This document shows positions 1 through 9,859 of a stretch of 64,000 nucleotides of DNA, one piece after another. Positions within the stretch are counted from its first letter, which is position 1. Every line of letters starts with the position of its first letter. A program made the position numbers and the translations under genes. Source of the DNA: Tubulanus polymorphus (taxonomy: Eukaryota; Nemertea; Palaeonemertea; Tubulaniformes; Tubulanidae); assembly GCF_964204645.1 (NCBI RefSeq), contig NC_134027.1, positions 22,866,485-22,930,484 on the forward strand. Direction: 5' to 3'. The notes below the pieces were generated by a model, which saw nothing but the letters and a program-made list of their open reading frames with translations, was not told the origin of the DNA and did no database searches.

Positions 1-163
1 CTTCTGCTTCCAAACGAGCGACGAGTTCAGCTTGAACTTGCGGCTCAACGACGCGACCGAGTTCTGAGTACGTCGAAAAATCATCGAAATCACCGATGAA
101 TACACTAGGGGGCGCTTGATGTCCGATGTTGTTAACGACGTGTAGATAGATCGGTTCTTTTTT
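1..163 (-). CDS. Gene A tail exon 5, C-terminal region (cut by window edge)
   Basis: Encodes EPIYLHVVNN, then DDFSTYSELGRVVEP, then the start of a Glu/Arg-rich helix (ELVARLEAE). STYSEL fits the ITIM consensus S-x-Y-x-x-L. The stop codon lies outside the window. Confidence 0.83.
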
Positions 164-3100
164 CTAAATTGAATATGATAAGAAATGAATTGGCTTTTTA
201 GCATTTTCTGAATAATGCAGATTTTGCTACAAGTTTGGTTTTAACTAATGTATTCCAAGTAGAACTACTTTGTTGGTTTTTGGCGATAGTAAAATGCCGT
301 TTCAAAAATGGAGTCGTCAAGGACTGAATGTTTTAATCAACAAGTCAAAAAATCAAAGAAGTTTCTTTTACTGCTGTTTGATATGTACTGCAAGGATCCA
401 GTTCTACATGATTTGACTACTGAGCAAAAATCTAACTAAAAACTACGAAACTGGAGTCAATGTTGCAAAAAATAAAACTGTATGAAATAGAAATAGCCGT
501 GAATAATAAGATATTGATTAATATCTACCTCATCAACAATATAAGCTGGATTGTCGACAACACAGATTGCGAACTTCTGGATTTCCTCATCGTTATCGTC
601 ATCGACGTCTGGGTGATAAGGATTCTCTTCGTCACCGACTATTTGATAGGGATTTACGTCTGGAAATATGCGAAAACATTCTGCGAATTCAATATACAAC
701 CCGTGTAACGATCCATAAAACATGCAGTTCGCTTAATTCCTTCTCTGAAAATCAAAGCTCGTCGTTCAAAGATCATTATATATATTTTGTAACGGAAATT
801 TAACCAAGTTGTTTGAAAATGAATATATCAAACGATCAATCATACGTATACATCCTTGCACGGAAATGGGTTCTGCCCAACGGCTACTACAGATTGGATC
901 ATCGTTTTGAAGCATAATTTCCTGAGTGTACATTCAAACGCTAGAAAACGATTGATGACGACATGAAGGAATTTGGATGTTGTCACTGTATGCATTGGGA
1001 AATCGGGAACCGCAGGCACAATATGCCTGGAACATTTGAGTATATATTTCCAATTACGATTTTAGAAACATAATTTACGGTTTAATCGCGCATCGGGGAT
1101 ATAACGAAGTACCTATCTTTCTCATTTGAATCGGTTTCGAACTCTGGTGGCGACAGAGTTTCTTGGTCGCAGATTCTTCTCTGGTCTCTCCCCATTGGAA
1201 AAACAAACATCGAACCCGTTGATGATGCACTGCATGGCGCTCAGTGGGTCGAGGGAATAAAAGTTTCGAACTCACCATTTTCGAATAGGATATTCTTCTG
1301 GGGGTTTTTCGCCTTCTTGCCATCACGTTTTTTATTTTTATCGACTTGCGCGTACAAAGGTTCTGCATTATCCACCGAACCTGATGAAAAAATACGGCAC
1401 GTAAAAATCTAAGGAACGTAATCTGTGTTGTCATTTTCGCGTAACCGGGCAAGCGATCGAATTTGAACCAAGCACAGTAAATTGTTATCGGAATATTCAT
1501 CTACAACCTAGACCTACCCTCCTCGCTCAAACATTTGAAACTTTACACAGCTTCACACTCCAAAAATACAGAAGGCGGGTGACTCCAGGCCGCACATGAA
1601 TACCCTAACGAGTGAACAACATTGTAATATTACCGTCATTGGTAGTGACGTGATTATCGTTAGCTGTCGGTCGACTTTTAGGTTTTTTGTTGACTTGCGC
1701 GTATACGTCGCCTAACACGGAAAAAAAAACAAAATATTGGAAAAATTTCATATGGAAAATGCATTAGTAGAGGTGAGAGCTATTCGAAATGGCAAATCTT
1801 ACCTGCAGGCCCGAATATATGTCCATCGGTATCGGTATTTGGAGAAGGGACTGAAGCCGAACTGTAAACAAATATGGCGGATCAGATTGGAATCTACTGA
1901 CATTAAGTTTAGCAGATCGAATAGGAAAGGAAATTACTAGTAATTTTATGAAATATCAACCTTTGCGCGCGATTTTTTGTCCAGATCCATTGACCGTCTC
2001 GACGCCATTTCACGAACAGGAACACGAACACAATGACGATGATGGTGACCAACAATACACCCACAACAACACCTCCGATCAATCCAATATTGGTGATAGT
2101 AGGAGTAACTTAGAGGATAGACAAAAAATGAGGAATTAGACCACGATTTCATCCAAGACATTTTTATGAGAAAAAAACCAAAACGATCTAACAATCATCG
2201 GGTCAGGGTCTAGTAGACACGAAAAGGATCGCTCGACACTAACCACAGCCTACATATACCTGGAATTTCAATCTGCTGGCTCGCAATGACGTCACTTCCC
2301 TCAGACACAATCAGTTTGTAACTGTATGCTTGATCGGGTTCAATTTTAATCGTTATAGCAATTGCGCCGCCAGTAGTTTCTATCGCTTTGGTAGATGTAC
2401 ATTGGTTCGTATCTTTCGTACAGTATTCCACGTAGACGCTGTACTTCGACGGAAACGAGGATAATTTCACCAGGACAAGATTTCCTTCTCGAAATATCGT
2501 GGCTTGTTTCAACGCCGTATTTATAGCACTTGGAATAGCTGGAAATGAGATAAATATATGGGTTTGACAGTATTTTTCTTATAACACTCACGAATGCCTA
2601 TCATTTATTTAGATAAGACGAATCGAGATGCGGCCAATGCTAATCCTGTTTCGGCTATAGGTCTATAACACCGGTCTTTCGAAGTAATAACTAACAACAG
2701 CTACCATTATAAATATCCGAGTGAAATTATCATCAAGCATTATAGTAGGATAAGGCTTGGACGTGTCGCAATGAATACCGAATCCTAATTCAGTTTCCTA
2801 TAACCGGGATCGGACATTTCAGCTTAATTCGCGAATCGCGTAGAATCAGAAGCCCTGTAAATGACGGTGAACGTTTGTTCGGAGCCACCCGCAAATTCAG
2901 ACACCCAACTCAGCGTCACAGATACCGCTGTTTTTGCAATAACCGTCAGATTTGACGGAGTTTTCGGAGGTCCCTAAACAACCAGAATACACAAGAACGG
3001 TTAATAGGAATAGCGTGATTGGTTGGGATGGACGTTGCATTTTCCAGTTGGTAGCAAAACACATAGTAACTGGAAAGCAACAGGAATTCCTTCTGGGTGG

Positions 3101-6100
3101 GGCCCTTTTCCAAAAACCGATCGTGATGAAAATGAATTAACAAATGGACGAAAAATTAATCAAATATAATATACTCTACCAGAAATAGGCATTCTATCAA
3201 CTCATTTCAAGAAGGGACTTTGTTTCAATTTTAATATTGGCCGGTATCATATGCTTCATATAGACATTGATAAGCAATCACTAAGAATGTTCGAAAAAAA
3301 TAGGAACTTCGTATTTAAAAAAAAAGTTTTGTTTTGGTTATATACCGCGGGACTTACCAGCCCGTGTGAGTTTCAGTGTAATCTTTATGCTACCAATTGT
3401 ATTATTGAGTTTACACGAAAAGGATCCATAATCAGACGCCTGAACTGATTGTATGATGACATCCCACTGCGTTAAACTGGTATTGTTGATCACATATTCC
3501 GCATTTGTTGAATTATGGCTGCAATTTAAAGTTGTCGCTGATGGATTCGCATTGTAGTTTATCGCAAATTCAGCATTTTCTCCCACTTTTGCGGCGACGG
3601 TTTCGATTTGCCCGATAAGACTTGGAGCATCTATTAAAAAGAAGAAAATGTTAGGTGATACTTAGTCTAGTGTTTACAATTTCTTGAAATCTTATATTTC
3701 TTTTTTTCATCTTCGAATAAACAATGGCATATAAAAATCGTTGGAGCAAAAAACCTGCGAAAAGAAGGCACTTATTATGAATTTCGATTCAGTTCCGCAT
3801 TAGCGATCTGATGCCAAAAATTGCGTAAGCCTACAGTTCGCCACGTCAAATTTTTGATCGGAATATGTGAAACTGGATTCAGATGAGGCGGAAATATATC
3901 AAACAACTGTGCATTCAACCGACCAGCGTGTCGAATACAATACAGGTGTGGCACTGTGTAGGTTGGTTACTTACATTGGACATCGACAATTGAGATATTA
4001 CTGAGAGTAGAACCCCCTACATTTGTCGCATTACATCTGTATCGTCCTGAATCAGCTTTTGATAAATTGTCTAGAGCAAGAATGCCATTCGTAGATCCTA
4101 TGGATTTCCAGACACCCGAAACAGTCGAGAATTTCCAGATGTAATTGTATCTAGTAGGGTTTCCACCAGTTGCTGTACAGTTTAACCGAATTGAATTGCC
4201 TTCTGTAACTACAGACTTTACTGGAATCAGTGAAACAGAATCGGCGGGGTCTGTAAAACAATTACATTGAAAATCTTTCTTTCAGTGCTACATTCACATT
4301 GCATGAAAGTAATGATTTGATGGACATCAATGTTATCATCTCAAATATATTATCAAATTGTCTATATACGTTGTCTTCCGTTTTAATCCATCAGTTAGAA
4401 CTATTAATTTGACTTCTTGAAAAACTATCATTTCATGAGAATAATGAGTAATTAGTAAACTATCTGCAATACTTACAGTTGACGGTTAATTTAACTTTAT
4501 TAGAAATCATTGGTGTTGGTATACCAGCCCCAGTAGCTGTACATTGATATTCTGCCTGGTTATCTGTTTTAGTGGCGGATGTTGAATATGTTAGAGGACT
4601 AACTCCCTGTTTCACAGTGCTGCCCCCTGCTGTTTTAGTTATGGCGAGGTTCGGTACCGGGTTACCCCCTGTAGCTGTACACGTTAAGTCAACAGATGTT
4701 GATTCCTGAACGGGTGACGTCGGTCCTTGTAATATAACACTACTTGGTGGGTCTGAAATAAATAAGTACTAGTTCTATTATTGCAATTGTACTATTTATC
4801 ATTTATCTATTCTATTCAACTGAATATGAGACATCAATATACAAGTAAAATGTATAAATAATGTCCAAATGAAAAAAATGAATTTGTGAGACAAATTTCC
4901 TGTAAGTGTTCATCATTTCGGTAATGCCGCATTATTTCGAAAGCCGCCCCACCCGATCATCATCGTTACGAATATACTTCAAGCAGAGGCAAACTAGATC
5001 ATGAACTCTAAAAGGAAAATTTGCTTTGAAGTCCATGATCAGATGAATATCGACTGTTAAGAAAGACAGAGAATTGAAGTGAATATGTATGGGGGGTCTT
5101 AAGGTCATTATGTATCAGCGCCCGGTGATTTCCAGTAGGGAGCAGCTGTTCGAAGGTTGGTGTGAGTCGAAACCCGGAGATAACTGACATGGCGATAACC
5201 AAAACTACAGTGGGTAATTTATTCATCCGCTTTTTGACTTAACCAACCTTTGAGCATCTGCCCCGCCATGATTCAAATATTACCCGCGTGATATTTTAAC
5301 TGCCACATCTTTTTATTCAGTCATAGAATTTACAGCGGTTGAATTTCTGTTCAACGCGTTTAAATTCACATTTTCTCGTATTCTAACTATATATAATCGA
5401 TCCTCATCATGACCGCGACCATAATCTAGCTCCAAGTCACAAAAATATATTTTGATAAGGAGAGAATCTGAAATTTTAACATCAGTCGACCTAATGTGCA
5501 GACTTCCTAAGTCTAGCAAACTACGTACAAAGCGTTTTCTTCGGCATTCGACACAGAAATTCAGGTACAAACATTTTTTATATCTAAATTTATATACACG
5601 CCTTGATTTGATAAATGAATTCTTTCGTGCTCAAATTTCTATTACAAACTGATATGACTCGTATGAATAGTAAAATATAATCCATAGGTTAAAATTAAAG
5701 GATTATAAAAATAACGCGTGTTTATGAAGTACTTACATAGAACATCGATAGTAATATTACCAGTAACTGATCCATATGTATTCAATACGTTACACGTATA
5801 AACACCTGAATCAGTTTTACTGATTCTTCTAAAACTGAGTTTATTATTAGACTGTCCTGATGGATTGACACCACTCCATTTATACGTCAGTCCTGTAGCT
5901 CCAGGCTGTGAACCGTCACATGTGATTGTTAATGGTGAATTCTCCTGTACTGCGACGATGTTGTTGATGGCGGTGTTTGGTTGAGATGTCAGAACTGGTC
6001 CACTCGGGGGTGCTGTAAATGTGAAACCACATAGTTAAATGGGAGATTTTGATGGCGCTTTTTAACATTTGTTTCATAGATTCATTTATATATTTTGGCA

Positions 6101-7491
6101 ATAAGTTGAAATAAATTATCAACAGATATCACGGATAATGAGACAATGTGCCACTGCAGCACGGATGAATTGACTACGTATTAGGGAAAAGTGGTTCTTT
6201 CAACATCTCAATAGATTAAACTTTGAAGTGATCATTCTTGAAATAGAACACACATTGATTACAGAATAACTCAAGAACAAACGGCGAATACAGTTTTACA
6301 AGCATTTTTTAATAAGTGATTACGATTAGATAAACGAGATATTCTTATACGATTATTTTTCATTCTCACCTACTACAGTAATTTCTGTTTTACTATTTGG
6401 GAAAGCGTTCATGTAGTCACATGACCATGTCCCAGCATCAGACATCTGTACACTTTCGATACGTAAACCATAACGTCCAGCTGTGACGTCACATAGTCCA
6501 GTGTACCGGGGTTCACTGATAGTTCCACGATGACAGTTTGTCTTGTCAAACGATTGCTGTTTCGAACGGCTACCCAATGTTATTCTGAAATCGCAGAAAT
6601 TTTTACTGGGTGGTGCAACCTGACATTGAACGACAGTGGTGCCACCTAGTTTTACTACTGCCGGTGTTACAACCACCGTGAGTCTCGTATCCGCTGCGAC
6701 TATACAGTTCAGCTGCTGCCCTGAAAATATTTCAATTACCGTTAAATCCAATAATAGCGCAATTAAAATCTTCCATTTGATTTTTTTTTATGCACAAAAT
6801 TTTCTTCAAATTCCATTTCAAACTCGATCACCGAATGGCATCATCAAATTTCATGAAAATATTTTCTTGAAAATATTGGCCGTTATGGTCAATCTGTCAA
6901 GGGATTTATCGGAAAACCCCCTATAAATAGTGGAAAGGTCCCAACACATAAAATGATCAATTAAGTAATTGAAATGTATGTACAACTTAATTAAATGAAC
7001 ATTAACTCGTCGAAAACATTTTCATTGGCTAAAAGCAGAGACGAACTACAATTCTATAAAAATTTCATTAATTTCATGTCTTGGTTTAAATGAGTTTTTT
7101 ACCTGCTACACATTTAAATGTGAGGATAACAATCGCAAACACGAACCACAATACATTCTGAAAAAACAAAATTACAACCGTTTTACGTCACCGTTTTTGT
7201 TTTATTTCCGAATTAATTCATTGACGTCTGATTTGTTCGTTTCCATTACATCGTAGAAAACCTCTAGTTTTTATCATGGACTCTAAAACGAAGAGAGTCT
7301 GATCGTCATTTAGAGTGCTCTTTGATAAAATCAAATATATTAGGGATGTATCCAGAAATACGAGCAGAGTGGGCCAAGTGCAGTGTTTTCCCAGATATAA
7401 TTTCATCCATAGAGATACGTGCATTTCCTACAGTAATTTCAGAAAATATGTACATGTTCGTACTCACTTTGTTGACGCGTTGAATGTTCAT
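1..7491 (-). CDS. Gene A: Ig/FN3 transmembrane receptor, 3' end outside the window
   Basis: Multi-exon membrane receptor read from the minus strand: start exon, signal peptide, six-cysteine IgN, four further Ig domains, a damaged FN3 exon, a membrane-proximal beta domain, a transmembrane helix and tail exons with YAQV, YQIV, NPAY and STYSEL motifs. Every exon junction used is GT-AG, and ectodomain exons are phase 1 on both sides. The order matches gene C exon by exon, but with 5 Ig domains instead of 11. It is head-to-head with fragment B1 across 1.35 kb. The FN3 exon has an extra base at its 5' end and in-frame stops, so either the gene is inactive or that exon is skipped, which keeps frame. 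The last visible codons are the start of the Glu/Arg-rich C-terminus seen whole in gene C. A recognition or adhesion role is inferred from architecture. Confidence 0.82.
164..528 (-). other. Extra intron in the gene A tail
   Basis: GTAGAT donor and TTTAG acceptor separate codons that are continuous in gene C (around 36640). The gene A exons join in phase 0 before KKEPIYLHV. Confidence 0.65.
529..659 (-). CDS. Gene A tail exon 4 (NPYQIV, NPYHP, NPAY)
   Basis: 131-nt exon starting after TTTCCAG in phase 1 and ending at GATGAG|GTAGAT in phase 0. It carries NPYQIV, ENPYHP and DNPAY in an acidic background. Gene C has the same sequence block without an exon end here. Confidence 0.78.
660..1275. 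other. Intron of gene A, no other feature
   Basis: Spacer between tail exons. No second coding signal or repeat was recognised. Confidence 0.6.
1276..1380 (-). CDS. Gene A tail exon 3 (EPLYAQV motif)
   Basis: 105-nt phase 1-1 exon encoding GSVDNAEPLYAQVDKNKK and a lysine-rich stretch. It matches gene C 37096-37200. The intervening gene C micro-exons (DPYSNI, EPIYAQV) are not seen in gene A. Confidence 0.8.
1634..1711 (-). CDS. Gene A tail exon 2 (YAQV motif)
   Basis: 78-nt phase 1-1 exon encoding GDVYAQVNKKPKSRP and a NDNHVTT ending. The tyrosine motif YAQV suits an SH2 ligand. Gene C 39383-39460 has YAVV at the same place. Confidence 0.8.
1803..1861 (-). CDS. Gene A tail exon 1
   Basis: 59-nt exon, phase 2 to 1, encoding a proline/serine/aspartate linker (ASVPSPNTDTDGH). 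It matches gene C 39556-39617. Confidence 0.75.
1961..2108 (-). CDS. Gene A exon: transmembrane helix
   Basis: 148-nt exon (phase 1 to 2) encoding a glycine/valine/isoleucine-rich helix that starts LIGGVVVGVLL, followed by a basic stop-transfer stretch KWRRDGQW. Compared with gene C there is a three-residue insertion just outside the membrane. Confidence 0.88.
2260..2538 (-). CDS. Gene A exon: membrane-proximal beta domain
   Basis: 279-nt phase 1-1 exon encoding about 93 residues beginning AIPSAINTALKQATI and containing FPSKYSVYVEYC and DQAYSYKLIV. Its alternating beta pattern and position suggest a second FN3-like fold, though the standard FN3 tryptophan is absent. The same-length exon is at 40068-40346 in gene C. 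Confidence 0.8.
2760..2973 (-). pseudogene. Gene A FN3 exon, broken
   Basis: Homologous to the first half of the gene C FN3 exon (40834-41139): it keeps PSNLTVIAKT and TLSWVSEF. The TTTAG acceptor is followed by one extra G compared with gene C. An in-frame TAA lies at 2824-2826 in the homologous frame, with another stop soon after. The second half of the FN3 domain (KITGLKPAT region in gene C) is not found. Because flanking exons are all phase 1, skipping it would leave the frame intact. The low boundary is approximate. Confidence 0.78.
3358..3630 (-). CDS. Gene A exon 7: Ig domain (membrane-side module)
   Basis: 273-nt phase 1-1 exon with LNCSHNST, TQWDVIIQSVQASDYGSF and SCKLNN. It corresponds to 41473-41745 in C and 63114-63386 in D. 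It is the last Ig before the FN3 exon. Confidence 0.85.
3975..4250 (-). CDS. Gene A exon 6: Ig domain (DPADS module)
   Basis: 276-nt phase 1-1 exon with a textbook core: LNCTATGG, YIWKF and SKADSGRYRCNAT. It starts DPADSVSL. It is not seen in the visible parts of genes C and D, so it is specific to gene A in this window. Confidence 0.85.
4477..4752 (-). CDS. Gene A exon 5: Ig domain (DPPSS module)
   Basis: 276-nt phase 1-1 exon starting DPPSSVILQGPTSPVQES, with core cysteines in LTCTATGG and YQCTATGAG. It contains the NPVPN repeat-family motif but no typical Ig tryptophan. The same module occurs three times in gene C and twice in gene D. Confidence 0.86.
5737..6012 (-). CDS. Gene A exon 4: Ig domain (module 2)
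   Basis: 276-nt phase 1-1 exon starting APPSGPVLTSQ. It has a complete I-set-like core: TITCDG, then TYKWSG, then TDSGVYTCNV. Orthologous exons are 48391-48666 (C), 57620-57895 (D) and 13777-14058 (B2). Confidence 0.87.
6370..6720 (-). CDS. Gene A exon 3: IgN, six-cysteine V-like Ig domain
   Basis: 351-nt phase 1-1 exon encoding the membrane-distal domain. Six cysteines stand at conserved places (NC, VQC, FC, NC, LC, SC), the last inside DAGTWSCDYMN, the Ig F-strand motif. No tryptophan follows the first core cysteine (VQC), where Ig domains normally have one; that stretch carries an extra cysteine (FC). The same pattern is seen in genes B2, C and D. This is the family's signature domain; a canonical V set with a C-W-C core is less likely. 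Confidence 0.85.
7103..7157 (-). CDS. Gene A exon 2: signal peptide core
   Basis: The exon runs from a TTTTTTCAG acceptor to a GTAAAA donor, phase 0 to phase 1. It encodes NVLWFVFAIVILTFKCVAG, a hydrophobic core ending in small residues suited to signal peptidase. It has no start codon in this frame, so it depends on exon 1. Confidence 0.78.
7468..7491 (-). CDS. Gene A exon 1 (start codon)
   Basis: A 24-nt first coding exon, eight codons reading MNIQRVNK, followed by a GTGAGT donor. The counterpart in gene C at 52812-52832 reads MNDQRVQ. The start is chosen because it is shared by the two minus-strand genes and joins in frame to the hydrophobic exon at 7103-7157. Confidence 0.72.
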
Positions 7492-8840
7492 TTTTTTCCA
7501 AATTTCCTCGTGGTCAAACGAAGTCGATTGCTTGAAAAGGAGAAGTCGTTGTTGAGTTTTTCAATGATCGCCAATCACTCCCTTGGAACACGGAGACTAT
7601 GCCTTTTTAAAAGCTTATGCCAAATCTAAGCCTTAGCTAAAACAATATCTATCTTGGAAGGAATTGCGTAACCTATCAATACGTCGGAGAAATTCAATCC
7701 AAATTGAGATTTCTAAAACTCTTTCACTTCCTGGTCACATTATACGGTGCATTAAGGTACTGCTAGTGTTGAAATTCTTTCAATTTGCGATACTATACGA
7801 TCTATACCTAGTTCTAGTATATTTCATAAAGGCTATTCAAACTGCACTATTGTTTGAAAAATGGGAAATACCCGCGCAATAGGTTTATTTTGTGTAAAAG
7901 CTGAATTTCGAAATAAATGAATTTCGATACTAAACATGATTGTTTATACCGGTTTCTGCGGGAACCATTCTTGTTACAAAAAAGACTTTCGTTCATGAGC
8001 ACTATTCTATTTTCCATCTGGGAGGCATCCTGCCATTCACCGTCGTTCCTACAGTGATGTTTGTAGAATCATTTTTGGAAGTGTGCTGATGATTTCAGTT
8101 TATAGCAAAAGTGATTTTTGGTGGTACGAAAGTGTAATGAGAAAGCTTCATAAAATGTTGGTGTTTTAAATTCAGTTTCAGGTCAATTTCATCTCAATTG
8201 GTAAATATGATTTTAATAATGGTATGATATCTACAGGTCAGTGGTAATGCATCCAGGCAGCATATTTATACATTAATTACGTACATATCGTTGTTTTCTT
8301 TGAGTTACGTACGAATACAGCGCCCGGTCACAAATTCATACTCATATCTCAACTGCATATTACTTCATAACCGGATTCGTGTTTTCACAATATATATACC
8401 ACCCTACTTAGTCAATTATACGTACGTGTATATTACTTCCTGGTTGGAATAGAAAGATGTTTTCTTTTCAAATGTTCCTCTGAAAGTAAATCTAAAGGTT
8501 CAACTTAATAGTAGTGTTGGTTTGCATTTCGTGAGTAAATCGTTTTACTTTGAAATTCGTTTTCGTAATTTTACTTTTACTTTACCGTTGTTTTAATTCA
8601 CGCAATGATGTTCATTATAAAACTCGATTGCTAAAGGTCAGAAAAACACTTTCTCTTTGTCGTTTTTCAGTATTACTTTCTACTATAGTTGTTAATTATA
8701 TTTCACGCTAACATAGATTCGGTAATATTTCACCCTTTTCGTGCAGCACTTGGAGAGGGCACTGTGGTATCGTTTATGCTCTTTCGTGCCTATTTTCTTA
8801 AAGATATTCTGTGGTGTTTCGAGAAGCAATTATAAACAGC
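7492..8840. promoter_or_regulatory. Divergent promoter region, pair 1
   Basis: 1.35 kb between the start codons of gene A (minus) and fragment B1 (plus). It holds two copies of ACTTCCTGGT (7726-7735 and 8435-8444), whose reverse complement carries the GGAA core of an ETS-factor site. The same decamer occurs twice in the pair 2 intergenic region. The second copy is followed by GGAATAGAAA in both pairs. Core promoter elements could not be fixed. Confidence 0.5.
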
Positions 8841-8852
8841 ATGTATAGACAG
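8841..8852 (+). CDS. B1 exon 1 (start micro-exon)
   Basis: Four codons (MYRQ) followed by a GTAAAG donor. It aligns with MYRK at 12530-12541 and MYGK at 53770-53781, each ending at a GTAAG-like donor and each upstream of the signal-peptide exon. Confidence 0.6.
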
Positions 8853-9018
8853 GTAAAGATCAGGAGCCACATTACTTCATCCAAAGTGATTACTATGAAT
8901 GCAGTTTCCGTTAGTCCAAAGACAAAAGATTTTGTCGGAAAGAGTCAAGCATGCAGCCTCGCTGATATTCCAACTTTAAGCGGACCGTGGTTTATGCTAA
9001 ACCAGTTCACGATTACAG

Positions 9019-9073
9019 AAGGGTTTGTTAGTGATTGCGGTGTCATGTTTAATGATGTGCACAGAAATAAACG
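9019..9073 (+). CDS. B1 exon 2: signal peptide, internal ATG lost
   Basis: Phase 0-1 exon after GATTACAG encoding KGLLVIAVSCLMMCTEING. It aligns with B2 (MGLAAIVVLCLMMC) and D. The first codon is AAG rather than ATG. Confidence 0.7.
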
Positions 9074-9698
9074 GTAAGTCGACATCTATTTAACTACAGA
9101 AACAATGTAAAATTCACGTAGCTTAGAGCGTGAATTTATCTTACTTAACTTTTCATCTAGGTAGAACATTGCAACACAAGATTGCAACTGGGTTATTCGT
9201 AGTGAAAATCACTTCATTTTCAACGGAATTTGAGCTTGATTTTTAGACTTCAAAATCCGAATATTATTAAACACGTCATCGCTTAGATATAAGATTCCCT
9301 TTCCCATTCAGTGAATGGTATTAATTTCACTGAAAATGGATTTACAAACGGGAAAAGTTGACTAGAATTTAATTGAAATATGGAAAAAATCGCAGTGCGG
9401 TAACCGAGTGCGGCTAGCGACACCTGGCGGATTATCACTGAATCCTCGCATCCTTCAGTAGTATCGCCGGTATCCCATTAAATGAGTTGGTTACTTCAGT
9501 GAATGAAATGTTTTTTTTTATGACTCATCACTGATTAACTCGGTGGTAGTCTATCTAAGCTTTTGTTTTTAACTAAATGAAAATCGAAACGTATTCGATA
9601 TCATCATATGGGGAAATGATGGCTGGAAAAAGTTGACAATCGATAAACTTCCATTTTCACTTGTTAGTTGGTAATGAGGAACTTGCTAAATATTTCAG

Positions 9699-9859
9699 GA
9701 CAGCAGCAGAACTGTACAGACGCAGAGGATACGACAATCACGACGGTTGCAACACCAGTAGATGTAAAACTAGGTGGCACCACTGTCGTACAATGTCAGG
9801 TTTCACCACCCAGTAGCAATTTCTGCGGACTCAGAATAACATTGAGCTATCAATTTTAA
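9699..9859 (+). pseudogene. B1 truncated IgN
   Basis: Starts correctly after TTTCAG with GQQQNC and continues through VVQCQVSPP to FCGLRITLS, then hits TAA. The CPRG and DxGxWxC half is missing. Confidence 0.8.

Larger units (their letters stand above)
8841..9859 (+). pseudogene. B1: N-terminal fragment of a plus-strand receptor
   Basis: Three exons: MYRQ start exon (8841-8852), signal peptide (9019-9073), and a truncated IgN (9699-9859). IgN stops about halfway, after FCGLRITLS and SYQF, and the homologous second half is absent. No downstream exons follow before the second start at 12530. In B1 the signal-peptide exon begins AAG where B2 and D have ATG, so only the upstream micro-exon can supply a start. 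It is probably a dead tandem copy of B2's 5' end. Confidence 0.75.
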
